This document shows, one piece after another, positions 8,992 to 17,287 of a stretch of 64,000 nucleotides of DNA; positions within the stretch are counted from its first letter, which is position 1; every line of letters starts with the position of its first letter. The stretch covers positions 1 to 64,000 of the forward strand of contig JANWYT010000016.1 in NCBI GenBank assembly GCA_025055175.1, in the 5' to 3' direction. Both the position numbers and the translations under genes were made by a program. The notes beneath the pieces were generated by a model. The model made no database searches. It was not told the origin of the DNA and worked only from the letters and a program-made list of their open reading frames with translations. This DNA comes from Anaerolineae bacterium (lineage in GTDB: Bacteria > Chloroflexota > Anaerolineae > Aggregatilineales > Phototrophicaceae).

Positions 8992-9945
8992 ATGACCACA
9001 ACTGCACCGAGCTTAGCGGCTCAGGCCACTATCCCCACTCGCAGCCCTCTCAGCATTATCTTAAGCGTCCTAGCGATCGCTTTCTTGGCAGCCTTCGCCA
9101 TCATCCAGATCGCGCCTTTCATCTTGACAGTAGCTAACTCCTTCAAGTGCGATGCCGCCGTCGAAAACCGTCCAATGGCTTTCATCCCTCGTCTGGAGAC
9201 TATCTCCTGCCGCGATGCCGAGGGTCGCTTCATCTTGCCCGATCAGCAGGTTGATGGGCTGTTCTTCTCGCCTTCGCTGGACGGCTATCGTGGCATTCTG
9301 GTCAATCAGCTGCCGCGCTGGGCTTTCAACACCTTGTTTCTCTCAGTAGTCGTCACCGTCTTGCGCGTCATCTTCAACTCAATGGCCGGCTACGCTTTGG
9401 CACGGCTGCGCTTCCCTGGCAAGCGGGTCATCTTCTTCGTCGTGCTGGGCGTGCTGATGATCCCTGGGGTGGTTTTGCTCATCCCGCGTTTTCTGCTGCT
9501 GAAGGAGCTAGGCCTGCTCAATACCTATCATGGCTACATCATCACTCTAGCTTCCGATGCCTTCGGCATTCTGCTCATGAAGCAGTTCTTCGAGTCCATC
9601 CCTGGTGAGATTGAAGAAGCTGCGATGGTCGATGGCGCCAGTCGCGTCGTCATCTTCTGGCGCATCGTCTTGCCCATGGCCACGCCGGCTCTGACAGCGC
9701 TCACCATCTTCAGCTTCCAGGGTAATTGGAACAACTTCATGGACGCGCTCATCATCTTGGGCGGCAACACAGAGCTGTACAACTTGCCCCTGGGTTTGAC
9801 GGTGCTGCGCGGCTCTGGCCAAGACGTGCAGTACGATCTGGTGCTGGCTGGCTCGGTCGTGACTACGCTGCCTATGGCGCTGATCTTTTTCTTCTTCCAG
9901 CGTTACTTCGTCGAAGGAATCAGCTACACCGGGCTAAAAGGCTGA
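8992..9945 (+). CDS. Sugar ABC transporter permease (MalG-type)
   Basis: The 317-residue product is the second permease half. It has an N-terminal transmembrane helix (residues about 21-46) and then an extracytoplasmic loop containing two cysteines (FKCDAAVEN and TISCRDAEG), which could form a disulphide. The remaining transmembrane helices carry the EAA motif EEAAMVDGASRVVIFWRIVLP. The C-terminus ends YFVEGISYTGLKG, the usual ending of MalG/UgpE-class permeases. A GGAGA ribosome site precedes the start. Five bases separate its stop from the next gene, so translation is probably coupled. Confidence 0.9.
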   Translation: MTTTAPSLAAQATIPTRSPLSIILSVLAIAFLAAFAIIQIAPFILTVANSFKCDAAVENRPMAFIPRLETISCRDAEGRFILPDQQVDGLFFSPSLDGYRGILVNQLPRWAFNTLFLSVVVTVLRVIFNSMAGYALARLRFPGKRVIFFVVLGVLMIPGVVLLIPRFLLLKELGLLNTYHGYIITLASDAFGILLMKQFFESIPGEIEEAAMVDGASRVVIFWRIVLPMATPALTALTIFSFQGNWNNFMDALIILGGNTELYNLPLGLTVLRGSGQDVQYDLVLAGSVVTTLPMALIFFFFQRYFVEGISYTGLKG

Positions 9946-9950
9946 GCGCT

Positions 9951-10601
9951 ATGCTGCTGTGGCGCGTCCTCAGGCGCTCTGTCCGCCATTTGAATGCTCA
10001 GGGTTACGTGCTAGTGTGGGCGAACGTGCTGTGGGCCGTGCTGACGCTGCCCATCGTCACGGCGCCGCTGGCTTGGGCCGCGCTGTGCCATTTGTGCCAC
10101 GCAGCGCAAACACGGCATCAGGTGACGCTGGCTGTCTTCTGGGAAGGCTGGCGACTGCGCTGGCGTCCAGCCCTGGGCTTGGGGCTGTTTGGCGGACTGA
10201 TGACCACAATCAACATCACCAACCTCGTCAGCTTCAGCACAGGCAGCCCAGGCTTGGACTCGCTGCTGCGTGGCGTCTGGTGGACGGCGCTCATTTTGCT
10301 GGGCCTGGTGCTGCTCTACGCCTTCCCAATTCTGGAAGAGATGGCTCAGCCGCGCGCGCTAAGCGCGCTCTATAACGCGTTGCTGTTGGCGCTGCGCCAC
10401 TGGGGGCTTAGTCTATGCCTGGTTGTTATCTGTTCAGGCATCGTCATGCTCAGCACCATCTTCCTGCCTGCCTGGCTGCTGTTGACGGGCAGCGCCTTCG
10501 CCACGCTGGCTAACGCAGCCGTGCTGGAGAGTCTGCGCGCTGATGGCTACCACAACCCACAGCACGTCGACCCGCTGGAAGAGATCGCTAAGTCACCATA
10601 A
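9951..10601 (+). CDS. YesL/DUF624-like membrane protein
   Basis: The start at 9951 was chosen because an upstream extension in this frame would overlap the MalG-type gene. The 216-residue product has about five hydrophobic segments, with WANVLWAVLTLPIVTAPLAWAAL near the N-terminus. This matches the YesL (DUF624) family, small membrane proteins commonly encoded beside carbohydrate ABC transporters in Firmicutes and Chloroflexi. Their biochemical role is not established. A role in transporter assembly or control has been suggested only by context. It begins five bases after the permease stop, so it belongs to the same operon. Confidence 0.7.
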   Translation: MLLWRVLRRSVRHLNAQGYVLVWANVLWAVLTLPIVTAPLAWAALCHLCHAAQTRHQVTLAVFWEGWRLRWRPALGLGLFGGLMTTINITNLVSFSTGSPGLDSLLRGVWWTALILLGLVLLYAFPILEEMAQPRALSALYNALLLALRHWGLSLCLVVICSGIVMLSTIFLPAWLLLTGSAFATLANAAVLESLRADGYHNPQHVDPLEEIAKSP

Positions 10602-10630
10602 CTTCTCCATCGTTCCTGAGGATGGCCTAA

Positions 10631-11299
10631 ATGTCTCACATCCGCGCCTTCATCTTCGACCTCGACGGCGTCATCACCGACACTGCCGAGTACCACTATT
10701 TAGCCTGGAAGCGTTTAGCAGACGAAGAAGGCCTGCCCTTCAGTCGTCAAGACAACGACGCCCTGCGCGGGGTTTCGCGCCGCGAGAGCCTGTTGCGTTT
10801 GCTCAAGGGTCGCACCTTGCCCGAAGCTGATATGCAGGCCTGGATGGAGCGCAAGAACGCTTACTACCTAGATTACTTGCAAGGCATTGGGCCAGACGAC
10901 GTGCTGCATGGCGTGCGCGACTTCTTGGCTCGATGCCGCGCTTACAACCTGCGCTTGGGAATCGGATCAGCCAGCAAGAACGCGCGCTTGGTGGTTGAAC
11001 GCCTGGGCCTGATCGAAGCCTTCGACGTGATTGGCGACGGGTACAGCGTCGTCCACAGCAAGCCTGCTCCCGATTTGTTCATCTGGGTAGCTGGAGCGCT
11101 GCGCGTCCCCGTCCAAGAGGCTGTCGTCTTTGAGGATGCGCCGGCAGGCGTAGACGCGGCACTGGCCGCCGGCTGTTGGTGCGTGGGCTTGGGGACAGCT
11201 CAGGTGCAGCACGCTCATCTGTGCTATCCCAGTCTAGCCGAGGTCAACCTGCCAGAGCTGCTCAGCGCGGTGCAGGCCCAGTTGAGTCGCGCAGGATGA
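10631..11299 (+). CDS. pgmB: Beta-phosphoglucomutase, HAD family
   Basis: The 222-residue HAD hydrolase-fold enzyme interconverts beta-glucose 1-phosphate and glucose 6-phosphate. Motif I is FDLDGVITDTAEYH, with Asp10 as the phosphorylated nucleophile and Asp12 as acid/base. The signature GVSRRESL of the cap domain, motif II GIGSASKNA, motif III Lys in HSKPAPDLF and motif IV VFEDAPAGVDAA are all present, so all key groups are intact. It completes the pathway opened by the GH65 phosphorylase, which releases exactly this anomer. The gene closes the plus-strand cluster, and its last 38 bases overlap the end of the convergent LacI-type gene. Confidence 0.9.
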   Translation: MSHIRAFIFDLDGVITDTAEYHYLAWKRLADEEGLPFSRQDNDALRGVSRRESLLRLLKGRTLPEADMQAWMERKNAYYLDYLQGIGPDDVLHGVRDFLARCRAYNLRLGIGSASKNARLVVERLGLIEAFDVIGDGYSVVHSKPAPDLFIWVAGALRVPVQEAVVFEDAPAGVDAALAAGCWCVGLGTAQVQHAHLCYPSLAEVNLPELLSAVQAQLSRAG

Positions 11300-12284
11300 G
11301 TTGTGGACTGAACAAGCGCTCCAGGCGCGCCACCCCTTCTCCGCGTATCATACAGTGGAGCTGATCGACAAGGCAGCGGGTGATTTCGGCAAAGGGCTGA
11401 CGCAGAGTCGTCAGGCCTGGTTTCAGGTAGCGCACAAAGGGAGCGTCATCGAAGCCGATGATAGAGAGCTGATGTCCCACTTGCAAGCCGCGCTGCTCAG
11501 CAGCGCGCATGGCGGCAACAGCCACGAAGTCACTCACGGCTAGGATAGCAGTCGGCTGTTGAGCCTGGGGTCTGCTCAGCCATCGGTCGAAGGCCTTGTC
11601 AATCGAGTGGTTCTTGTAATCGTTGCGGATGATGAAGTCCTCATCAACAGTAATCTCTGCTCGCTGCAAAGCACACAGGTAGCCATCCAGGCGATAGTTG
11701 CCTGTGAGTGAGTCGCGCGGCCAGCCCAAGAAAGCGATCCTTCGATGGCCCAGGCTGAGTAGATATTCTGTGGCCTGGCGTGTGCCATCTTGGCCGTCTG
11801 TATCTACCCAGTTGAACGACCACGATGGATTGGCGCGGCCAAAGCTCACGAAAGGGACGCCGCTTTTCATCAGGAAGTGAATGCGTGGATCGTCAAGTTG
11901 CGTGTTGGCCAAGATGAAGCCATCGACGCGCCTAGAGGCGATGAGGTCTTGGTAAACGCTTGTAGGGTTATCTGATGGATGAGTGAAGGTGAGCAGATGA
12001 TAGCCGAGCTGTTCGGCAGCGTGAGCCAGGTGATATATGAATTGATCCATCACCAAGTTAGGCTGGTCTTCAGGATGTTTGTGCCAGGCATAGCCCAGCA
12101 AACTGGTGCTGCTAGATTGCAAGTTGCGCGCTACGATGTTGGGTTTGTAGCCCAGCTTCTGAGCTATCTGGAGGACGTGCTGGCGAGTCTGCTCTCCTAC
12201 CATATCGTCGCGTTGATTGAGGACATACGACACGGTCGCAATCGACACCCCAGCTTCTCTAGCAACGTCTTTGATAGTTGGCAT
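11262..12284 (-). CDS. LacI-family transcriptional repressor
   Basis: The start at 12284 is preferred because the product then opens with the canonical PTIKDVAREAGVSIATVSYVL helix-turn-helix; an upstream ATG would add 16 non-family residues. The 340-residue protein has the hinge helix (residues about 45-60) and a full periplasmic-binding-like effector domain (DGFILANTQ, SLGHRRIAFLGWP, ILAVSDFVAVAAMRA, IGFDDAPFVRYLKPGLTTLRQP). It probably represses the GH65/transport cluster and is released by the imported sugar or its product. Operator-like palindromes stand before the GH65 gene, the binding-protein gene and this gene itself, suggesting autoregulation. It converges on pgmB with a 38-base tail overlap. 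Confidence 0.9.
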   Translation of the reverse strand: MPTIKDVAREAGVSIATVSYVLNQRDDMVGEQTRQHVLQIAQKLGYKPNIVARNLQSSSTSLLGYAWHKHPEDQPNLVMDQFIYHLAHAAEQLGYHLLTFTHPSDNPTSVYQDLIASRRVDGFILANTQLDDPRIHFLMKSGVPFVSFGRANPSWSFNWVDTDGQDGTRQATEYLLSLGHRRIAFLGWPRDSLTGNYRLDGYLCALQRAEITVDEDFIIRNDYKNHSIDKAFDRWLSRPQAQQPTAILAVSDFVAVAAMRAAEQRGLQVGHQLSIIGFDDAPFVRYLKPGLTTLRQPFAEITRCLVDQLHCMIRGEGVARLERLFSPQLILRDSTGPAPR

Positions 12285-12296
12285 GTAAACGCTTTC
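12285..12296. promoter_or_regulatory. LacI-family operator-like site O3 (autoregulation)
   Basis: Directly before the repressor start codon lies GTAAACGCTTTC, which keeps the CG-centred AAACGYTT core of operators O1 and O2. Binding here would cover the translation start region of the repressor gene. The match is imperfect, so the call is less sure than for O1 and O2. Confidence 0.5.
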
Positions 12297-12399
12297 TCTC
12301 CGCGATCTGTCATGCTCAGCTAAGCATAACACGAGAGACGTGAATGGCCATAGTCATCGTCAGGAGCAGATGTATCGTGAGGCAACGCTGCGGCCAGAA

Positions 12400-12541
12400 C
12401 GAAAGTCATATATCTCACGCTGCTGCGTCCCATCCCACCCAACAGCCCGATCTGTGCCAAACAGTTGCCGTGCAGTCGGCAGTCATACAATTGCGGATGT
12501 TGGCGCTGTTGTTCAGCATACTCAGGCAGACAGTCTCTGAG
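12400..12541 (-). pseudogene. Relic of a beta-helix protein gene
   Basis: This stretch aligns with part of the beta-helix gene at 2018-4012 (its bases about 2902-3040). The plus-strand text GCTGCGTCCCATCCCAC is shared exactly at 12422 and 2924. Similarity continues through CAGCCCGATC, GTGCCA, GTTGCC, CGGCAGTC and TTGCGGATGTTG. A one-base deletion near 12490 shifts the offset from 9498 to 9497. The translated remnant (CRLHGNCLAQIGLLGGMGRSS) mirrors CRLDGNHVARIGLWSGMGRSG. There is no start, no signal peptide and no remaining full frame. It is a small fragment left by a decayed duplicate, most simply a paralogous gene lost from this site. Confidence 0.75.
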
Positions 12542-12653
12542 ATGCAACGTGCGGCCTGACTGAGATTTTTGCCTTGCGTTCCCAGCAGTAAAGTATGTTA
12601 CACTGGGCTATGGCCTTGTTCTAATTCACCTGCACTTCGTCCGGGAGGCTCAC

Positions 12654-13730
12654 ATGCGACTACGCCATGCTCTTCTGATCGTCCCCATCCTGCTCTGGGG
12701 CTTGTCCAGCGCCCTGATGGTGAGCGCCCAAGAGACGCGCTACACCGTGCGCGCTGGCGACACTCTGGCGACTATCGCTCGTAGCTACCGCGTAACCCCT
12801 GCCTTGCTGGCCCAGCGCAACGCTATCACTTACGCCGGCGGCCTGCGCGCTGGACAGACTCTCATCATCCCCGCCGCCAATTTCGTCGCCACCAGTCACA
12901 CGGTCAAACCCGGAGAGAGCCTGGCAGTCATCGCCCAACTTTACGAGACGACCATCGCAGAACTGCAAGGTTTGAACGGCCTGGGCGGCCCACGCATTGT
13001 GCCAGGCCAAGTCCTGCAGCTCCCTGGCGCAGCCAGCCTGGGACAAGGCGGCGGCGCACAGAGCGTGATCGTCGTCACGGCCACGCCCTCTCCTGTGCCC
13101 TCAGGCCAGGTCGGCGGTTTCGTGCCAGTGACCCCCTCCACGCCCAGCGCTCCGCTCGTGCATATTGTAGAAGTAGGCGAGACGTTGCAACGCATTGCGG
13201 CGCGCTACGGCACGACTTTGCAGGCGTTGGCCCAGGCCAACAACCTGCAAAACCCCAACTTTCTGCCAGCCGGCGCCAGGCTCATCATCCCTGATACCAA
13301 CCTGGGGACGGGAGGCGGCGCCGTCGGTGGCCCGACGACGGGCGCGAATACGGTCAGCGCCTTCTACATTGTACGCCCTGGCGACACGCTCTCGCAGATT
13401 GCTGAGCGCTTCGGCACGACTGTCCAAGCTATCCAGCGCGCCAATGGCCTGACGAACACAGTCATCTTCCCCGACTCAACTCTGCTCATCCCCTTCAACT
13501 TGGGCGTGGGCGGGCCAGTCGTCACCGTACCGACGCCTACGCCACTGCCGCTCTTCCCTTTCGCCAATGGCACAATTCGTGGCAACCGTTACACGGTGGC
13601 GCAAGGGGATACGTTGTTCGGGATCGCCAACCGCTTCAACGTGGACGCCTGGAGCATTGCGCGCGCTAATCGCATCCTCAACCTGAACCATATCTTCAGC
13701 GATCAAATCCTCGTCATCCCAGGCCGCTGA
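12654..13730 (+). CDS. Secreted protein with five LysM domains
   Basis: The 358-residue product has a signal peptide (MRLRHALLIVPILLWGLSSA...SAQ) and then five LysM domains, near residues 26-73, 81-126, 164-211, 240-286 and 311-358. Each shows the pattern YTVxxGDTLxxIAxxY...LxxxN...LxxGQxLxIP. LysM binds N-acetylglucosamine-containing polymers such as peptidoglycan. Linkers are rich in Gly, Thr and Pro (ATPSPVPSGQVGG, VPTPTPLPLFP). No catalytic domain is present, so it is likely a cell-wall adhesin or scaffold. It lies eight bases before a membrane-protein gene and may share a transcript with it. Confidence 0.88.
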   Translation: MRLRHALLIVPILLWGLSSALMVSAQETRYTVRAGDTLATIARSYRVTPALLAQRNAITYAGGLRAGQTLIIPAANFVATSHTVKPGESLAVIAQLYETTIAELQGLNGLGGPRIVPGQVLQLPGAASLGQGGGAQSVIVVTATPSPVPSGQVGGFVPVTPSTPSAPLVHIVEVGETLQRIAARYGTTLQALAQANNLQNPNFLPAGARLIIPDTNLGTGGGAVGGPTTGANTVSAFYIVRPGDTLSQIAERFGTTVQAIQRANGLTNTVIFPDSTLLIPFNLGVGGPVVTVPTPTPLPLFPFANGTIRGNRYTVAQGDTLFGIANRFNVDAWSIARANRILNLNHIFSDQILVIPGR

Positions 13731-13737
13731 ACAGCCT

Positions 13738-14721
13738 ATGCGCGACTCGCTGGCAGCTTGGGGCTGGCGCGGCCTGCTGGCCGCCTGCCTGGCCTGGGGG
13801 ATAGAAGTCCTGCTGTGGACAGACCTCCTGGCTCGTCCCCTGAGCGAATGGCTTCTGCGCGTGGCTGGCTACCTGCTGGTGGCCAGCCTGTTGCTTGATC
13901 TGGCAGTGCGCTACCGTCTGCGCGACCTGACCGACCACATGGCCCTGCTGGCCATTGGCGGCCTGTCCACGGGCCTGCTAGTGGCACCTCAGCTTGCCTT
14001 CGCCGATTTTCCGCGCACGCTGGTCACGCGCAGCTTGGGCGCGTTCACCTTCCTGGGCTTTGAGATGTGGGCCTTGTTCCTGCTGCTGCTCGGCGGCGCC
14101 ACGCCGCGCTACCAGCGCATCTTCTTGATGGTGGCCTTGCTGCTGGGCTTCTTCTGGGGGACATGGATGCGCTGGACGCCTGAATTCGGACTGTTGGCCC
14201 AGCCTGTGTCACCCCCAATCTTTTTAGGCGTGGCGCTGTTCAGCTTCGGCCTGATCGTCGCCATCAGTCGTCTGATGGCGCGCCGCGCCGCGCTATCGCC
14301 AGAAGCGCTGCGCTTCGACAAGATCAGCGGGCTATGGTTCAGCCTGGGATTGATCGCGCTGTTCCTGCTGCGCGCCGCCCAGGGCAACTTGCAAACTGCA
14401 CCAACGCTGGCAGTGCTGGGTCTGATCGTCGTCGCCTGGTCAGCCCTGTGGTTTCGTCGTTCGGCAAGCGGCACAACCACGCTGATGCGCCTAATGCCGC
14501 CGCAGCCCACCAGCCTCGGCCTGGTCGTCCTGGGCGGACTGATCTTTGCAGGCAGCGTTGGACTGGCCTACAGCTTGCCGCTGGTGGGCGCTGCCAACCT
14601 CAATCAGCTTTGGGTGATGGAGCTAGGCTTCGTGCTGGCAGGCTTCGCTTGGTTTCCCGTGTTGGCAGCGCGCACTGCCCTAGATGGCGTCGATCAGCAA
14701 TTGCGCAAGCGTGAACTCTAG
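13738..14721 (+). CDS. Multi-pass membrane protein of unknown function
   Basis: The 327-residue product has about nine hydrophobic segments, including LLAACLAWGIEVLLW, VAGYLLVASLLLDLAV, FLGFEMWALFLLLLGG and LGLVVLGGLIFAGSVGLAY. No transporter or enzyme motif stands out. It follows the five-LysM gene after eight bases and precedes the TPR/TM gene at 14818, so the three may form one operon concerned with the cell envelope. I do not recognise the family and assign no function. Confidence 0.6.
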   Translation: MRDSLAAWGWRGLLAACLAWGIEVLLWTDLLARPLSEWLLRVAGYLLVASLLLDLAVRYRLRDLTDHMALLAIGGLSTGLLVAPQLAFADFPRTLVTRSLGAFTFLGFEMWALFLLLLGGATPRYQRIFLMVALLLGFFWGTWMRWTPEFGLLAQPVSPPIFLGVALFSFGLIVAISRLMARRAALSPEALRFDKISGLWFSLGLIALFLLRAAQGNLQTAPTLAVLGLIVVAWSALWFRRSASGTTTLMRLMPPQPTSLGLVVLGGLIFAGSVGLAYSLPLVGAANLNQLWVMELGFVLAGFAWFPVLAARTALDGVDQQLRKREL

Positions 14722-14817
14722 CGTGACCAGTCGTCGGTACTGCTGAAGCCTCTTCTGCGTTACAATTAAAGAAATGCAGCACCGCGACCAACGCAGCCGC
14801 AGCAGGGAGGCACACTC

Positions 14818-17280
14818 GTGGCTCAAGATCAACTCCAGCAACTGCTCAAAGGCGCTGTCCAGGCCGTCAAAAATGGCGAACGCGACCTGGCACGCCGCGC
14901 TTTCATCCAGGCCTTGAAGATCGATCCGCGCAGCGACGTCGCTTGGCTCGGCCTCATCACGGTCGCCAAAGACCGCGACGAAGCGCTCACTGCCCTGAAA
15001 AAGCTGCTGGCGCTTGATCCTGACAATCCACGCGCCTTGCAAGCCGCGCAGCGCTTGGGGATTGATCCTGCCAATCTGATCGATGGGCGGCCTACCTCGC
15101 CGCCTGTGCCTGAACCGCCATCTCCTGCCTCCACATCTGAGCCTCCACCATTAGAAGCGCCCGATTTTGGCCCACCCAAGCCGCGCGATCTGCAAGAACA
15201 GCCTGCGATCGAGCCGCTGCGCGCCACCCAAGAACAGCCTGCTGCTTCCCCGCAAACTTCTCAGGAACAGCCGACTGTATCAGAGCGGCCCACCATCAGC
15301 CCACAGGAGGCCTTTGCCCAGCTCAGCGCCATCCCACAGGGCGTGGGCGGCGTGCCGCTGCTGCCGCCCAACAAGCTGCAAGTTGCTGCTCAGGAGGGCG
15401 TACAGATTGTGCAAGCGTATTTGCGCGCGCGCAGCAGTGAGCCAGAGCTACCACGGCCCATCGAATGGCGACGCAAGAAGCGGCGCGTCGGCGAAAACGA
15501 GATCGTGGCGCTGCGCTTGCAGGTGGCAGCTGCCGTCGTCTCTTTCCTAATTGTCTTCGGCGGCATTGGCCTGCTCATTGCTCTGCAAAATCCAGACGTG
15601 GCCGCCGTCGTCTTCGCGCCCACCGCCACCCTGACGCCCACGCCTACCCTGACGCCCACGCCCACGCCAGGTCTGACGCCCACGCCTTCGCCGACGCCCT
15701 TGCTGACCAGCACGCCCACGCCCACGCTGCCGCCTATCGTCCCCACCTATAACCTGTTCACGCCGCCCGTTCCTACGGACTTACCCGCCCCCGCTGGTGT
15801 CTTCATCAACGCACAGATTGTGGCTATCGAACGCGCCTTCTTGGCCAACGATGACGCCGCCGCCCTGCGCGCCATCGACCGCGAGCGCGAACAGACCCAA
15901 CTCAGTGGTGATTTCCTGCCCTACTACTATTGGGTGCGCTGGCACTTGCGCCGAGGAGATTTACAAGGCGCGCGCAACGCTCTCGTTGAAGGCGAACGCC
16001 TAGCCAGAGAGCGCGGCGCGCTTGAGCAGGCCCGCACCTTGATTGAGATGGCCCGCGCTGAGATTGTGCGCGCAGATGTGAGCCGCCCTGCCGCTCAGCA
16101 GACGCCACCTGCAGCTCGCGCCGCCCAACTGGCAACGCCGATCGCCGCGCTGGCAGGCGTCGTCGACCGCCAGGGCAACCTAACTACGCCCGGCGTCATC
16201 CGTAACGACGCCAACTATGCTCCAGCCTATCTGTTGCTCTCGGAGTTGTACGCCCTCCAGGGCAGCCCTACTGCCGCCGTCGGCGTCATTGCCACCGCCC
16301 AGGCGGTCGGGCAGGCGCGCAACAACTTGCGCCTCGTCGCCGATGCTACCCTGCGCCTCCAGCAGGCCCAATTAGTGGCCCAGACTGATCCACAAGCTGC
16401 CCTCCAGATCATCCGCGAAGCGCTGCTCATCAACCCCTACGCAACAGGGCTGCTGCGCTACCAAGTGGAGCTGAACTTGCAGATTGGACAAGCTGGCCTG
16501 GCCGTGCTGGCTGCCGAAGAATACCTAGCGCGCTATCCTGGCAGTGCCGAAGCCTATCGCCTGCGCGGCGATGCCTACGCTGCCGAAGGCAAGGATGATC
16601 TGGCCCAAGTGCAGTACCGCCGCGCCCTGCTGGGCCGAACGGACGACGCCACCCGCGCTCAGATTTATCTGGCCCTGGCTCGTCTGAATCTGCGCTTGAA
16701 TAACGCGCAAGCCGCTCTGGACGACTACGGACAGGCTGTCACCCTCAGCTCTGATCCATCTCTGCGGGCCGAGCGCTTAGCGCTAGCCTACCGTCTGGGC
16801 CGAGATGAATTGGCCCGCGAGGATTTGGATGCGCTGCGCGAACAAGAAGGGTTGCCCCAAGCCAAGCTGGACTACTGGCAGGCACTGCTTGGTCTGCGCC
16901 AGGGCGAGAACAGCAGCGCCATGTTACCCCTGCTGGAGCGCGCCCTAGCCAGCAACCTACTCAGCGCCGCTGAACGCGCCCAAGCCCTTACGGCTCAAGC
17001 CGAGATTCTGCTCGCCCAGACGTCCAACTCGCCTGGCGCTGCCGCTGGAGCGCTGGCGTCCATCAACGAAGCGCTGACTCTGGGTCAGACGGGCAGCCGC
17101 CGTTACCTACGCGCTCGAATCTATGAAGCCCTGGCCCAGACGCGCCAGCGCGCTGAGGAGCGACGCGCTGACCTGGCGCGCGCTCGCGACGATTACGCCT
17201 TCGTGTTGGCTTGGAACAGCCTGTATGAATATCCTTTCGCCACTGTCGCTCAGGCCCGCTATAACGCGCTGAGATCGTGA
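14818..17280 (+). CDS. Membrane-anchored TPR protein with Thr-Pro linker
   Basis: The start is GTG, with AGGGAGG about eight bases upstream. The 820-residue product begins with a short TPR-like helical region (residues about 1-75, with ALKIDPRSDVAWLGL). A Pro/Glu-rich disordered stretch follows, then one transmembrane helix (about residues 235-260, AAAVVSFLIVFGGIGLLIAL). After it comes a linker of repeated TPTPT units (about 265-305). The rest (about 320-820) is a long outside domain of tetratricopeptide-like helical pairs (YAPAYLLLSELYALQG, YPGSAEAYRLRGDAYAAEG, DPQAALQIIREALLINP). TPR arrays are protein-binding scaffolds. The linker type is common in secreted Chloroflexi proteins. It is convergent with the TetR gene, seven bases away. 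Confidence 0.75.
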   Translation: MAQDQLQQLLKGAVQAVKNGERDLARRAFIQALKIDPRSDVAWLGLITVAKDRDEALTALKKLLALDPDNPRALQAAQRLGIDPANLIDGRPTSPPVPEPPSPASTSEPPPLEAPDFGPPKPRDLQEQPAIEPLRATQEQPAASPQTSQEQPTVSERPTISPQEAFAQLSAIPQGVGGVPLLPPNKLQVAAQEGVQIVQAYLRARSSEPELPRPIEWRRKKRRVGENEIVALRLQVAAAVVSFLIVFGGIGLLIALQNPDVAAVVFAPTATLTPTPTLTPTPTPGLTPTPSPTPLLTSTPTPTLPPIVPTYNLFTPPVPTDLPAPAGVFINAQIVAIERAFLANDDAAALRAIDREREQTQLSGDFLPYYYWVRWHLRRGDLQGARNALVEGERLARERGALEQARTLIEMARAEIVRADVSRPAAQQTPPAARAAQLATPIAALAGVVDRQGNLTTPGVIRNDANYAPAYLLLSELYALQGSPTAAVGVIATAQAVGQARNNLRLVADATLRLQQAQLVAQTDPQAALQIIREALLINPYATGLLRYQVELNLQIGQAGLAVLAAEEYLARYPGSAEAYRLRGDAYAAEGKDDLAQVQYRRALLGRTDDATRAQIYLALARLNLRLNNAQAALDDYGQAVTLSSDPSLRAERLALAYRLGRDELAREDLDALREQEGLPQAKLDYWQALLGLRQGENSSAMLPLLERALASNLLSAAERAQALTAQAEILLAQTSNSPGAAAGALASINEALTLGQTGSRRYLRARIYEALAQTRQRAEERRADLARARDDYAFVLAWNSLYEYPFATVAQARYNALRS
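15623..15735 (+). repeat. Low-complexity ACGCCC-type repeat coding for Thr-Pro linker
   Basis: Inside the TPR protein gene the sequence is built of imperfect copies of ACGCCCACGCC and CTGACGCCC, encoding TPTPTLTPTPTPG and similar. It gives a stiff extended spacer just outside the membrane helix. Such tracts vary in length between strains by slippage. Confidence 0.7.
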
Positions 17281-17287
17281 GCAAGCC

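Noticed and set aside
12545-12653. Promoter for the five-LysM gene
   Set aside because: TTGCGT at 12574 is present, but no -10 box of adequate quality stands 16-18 bases downstream.
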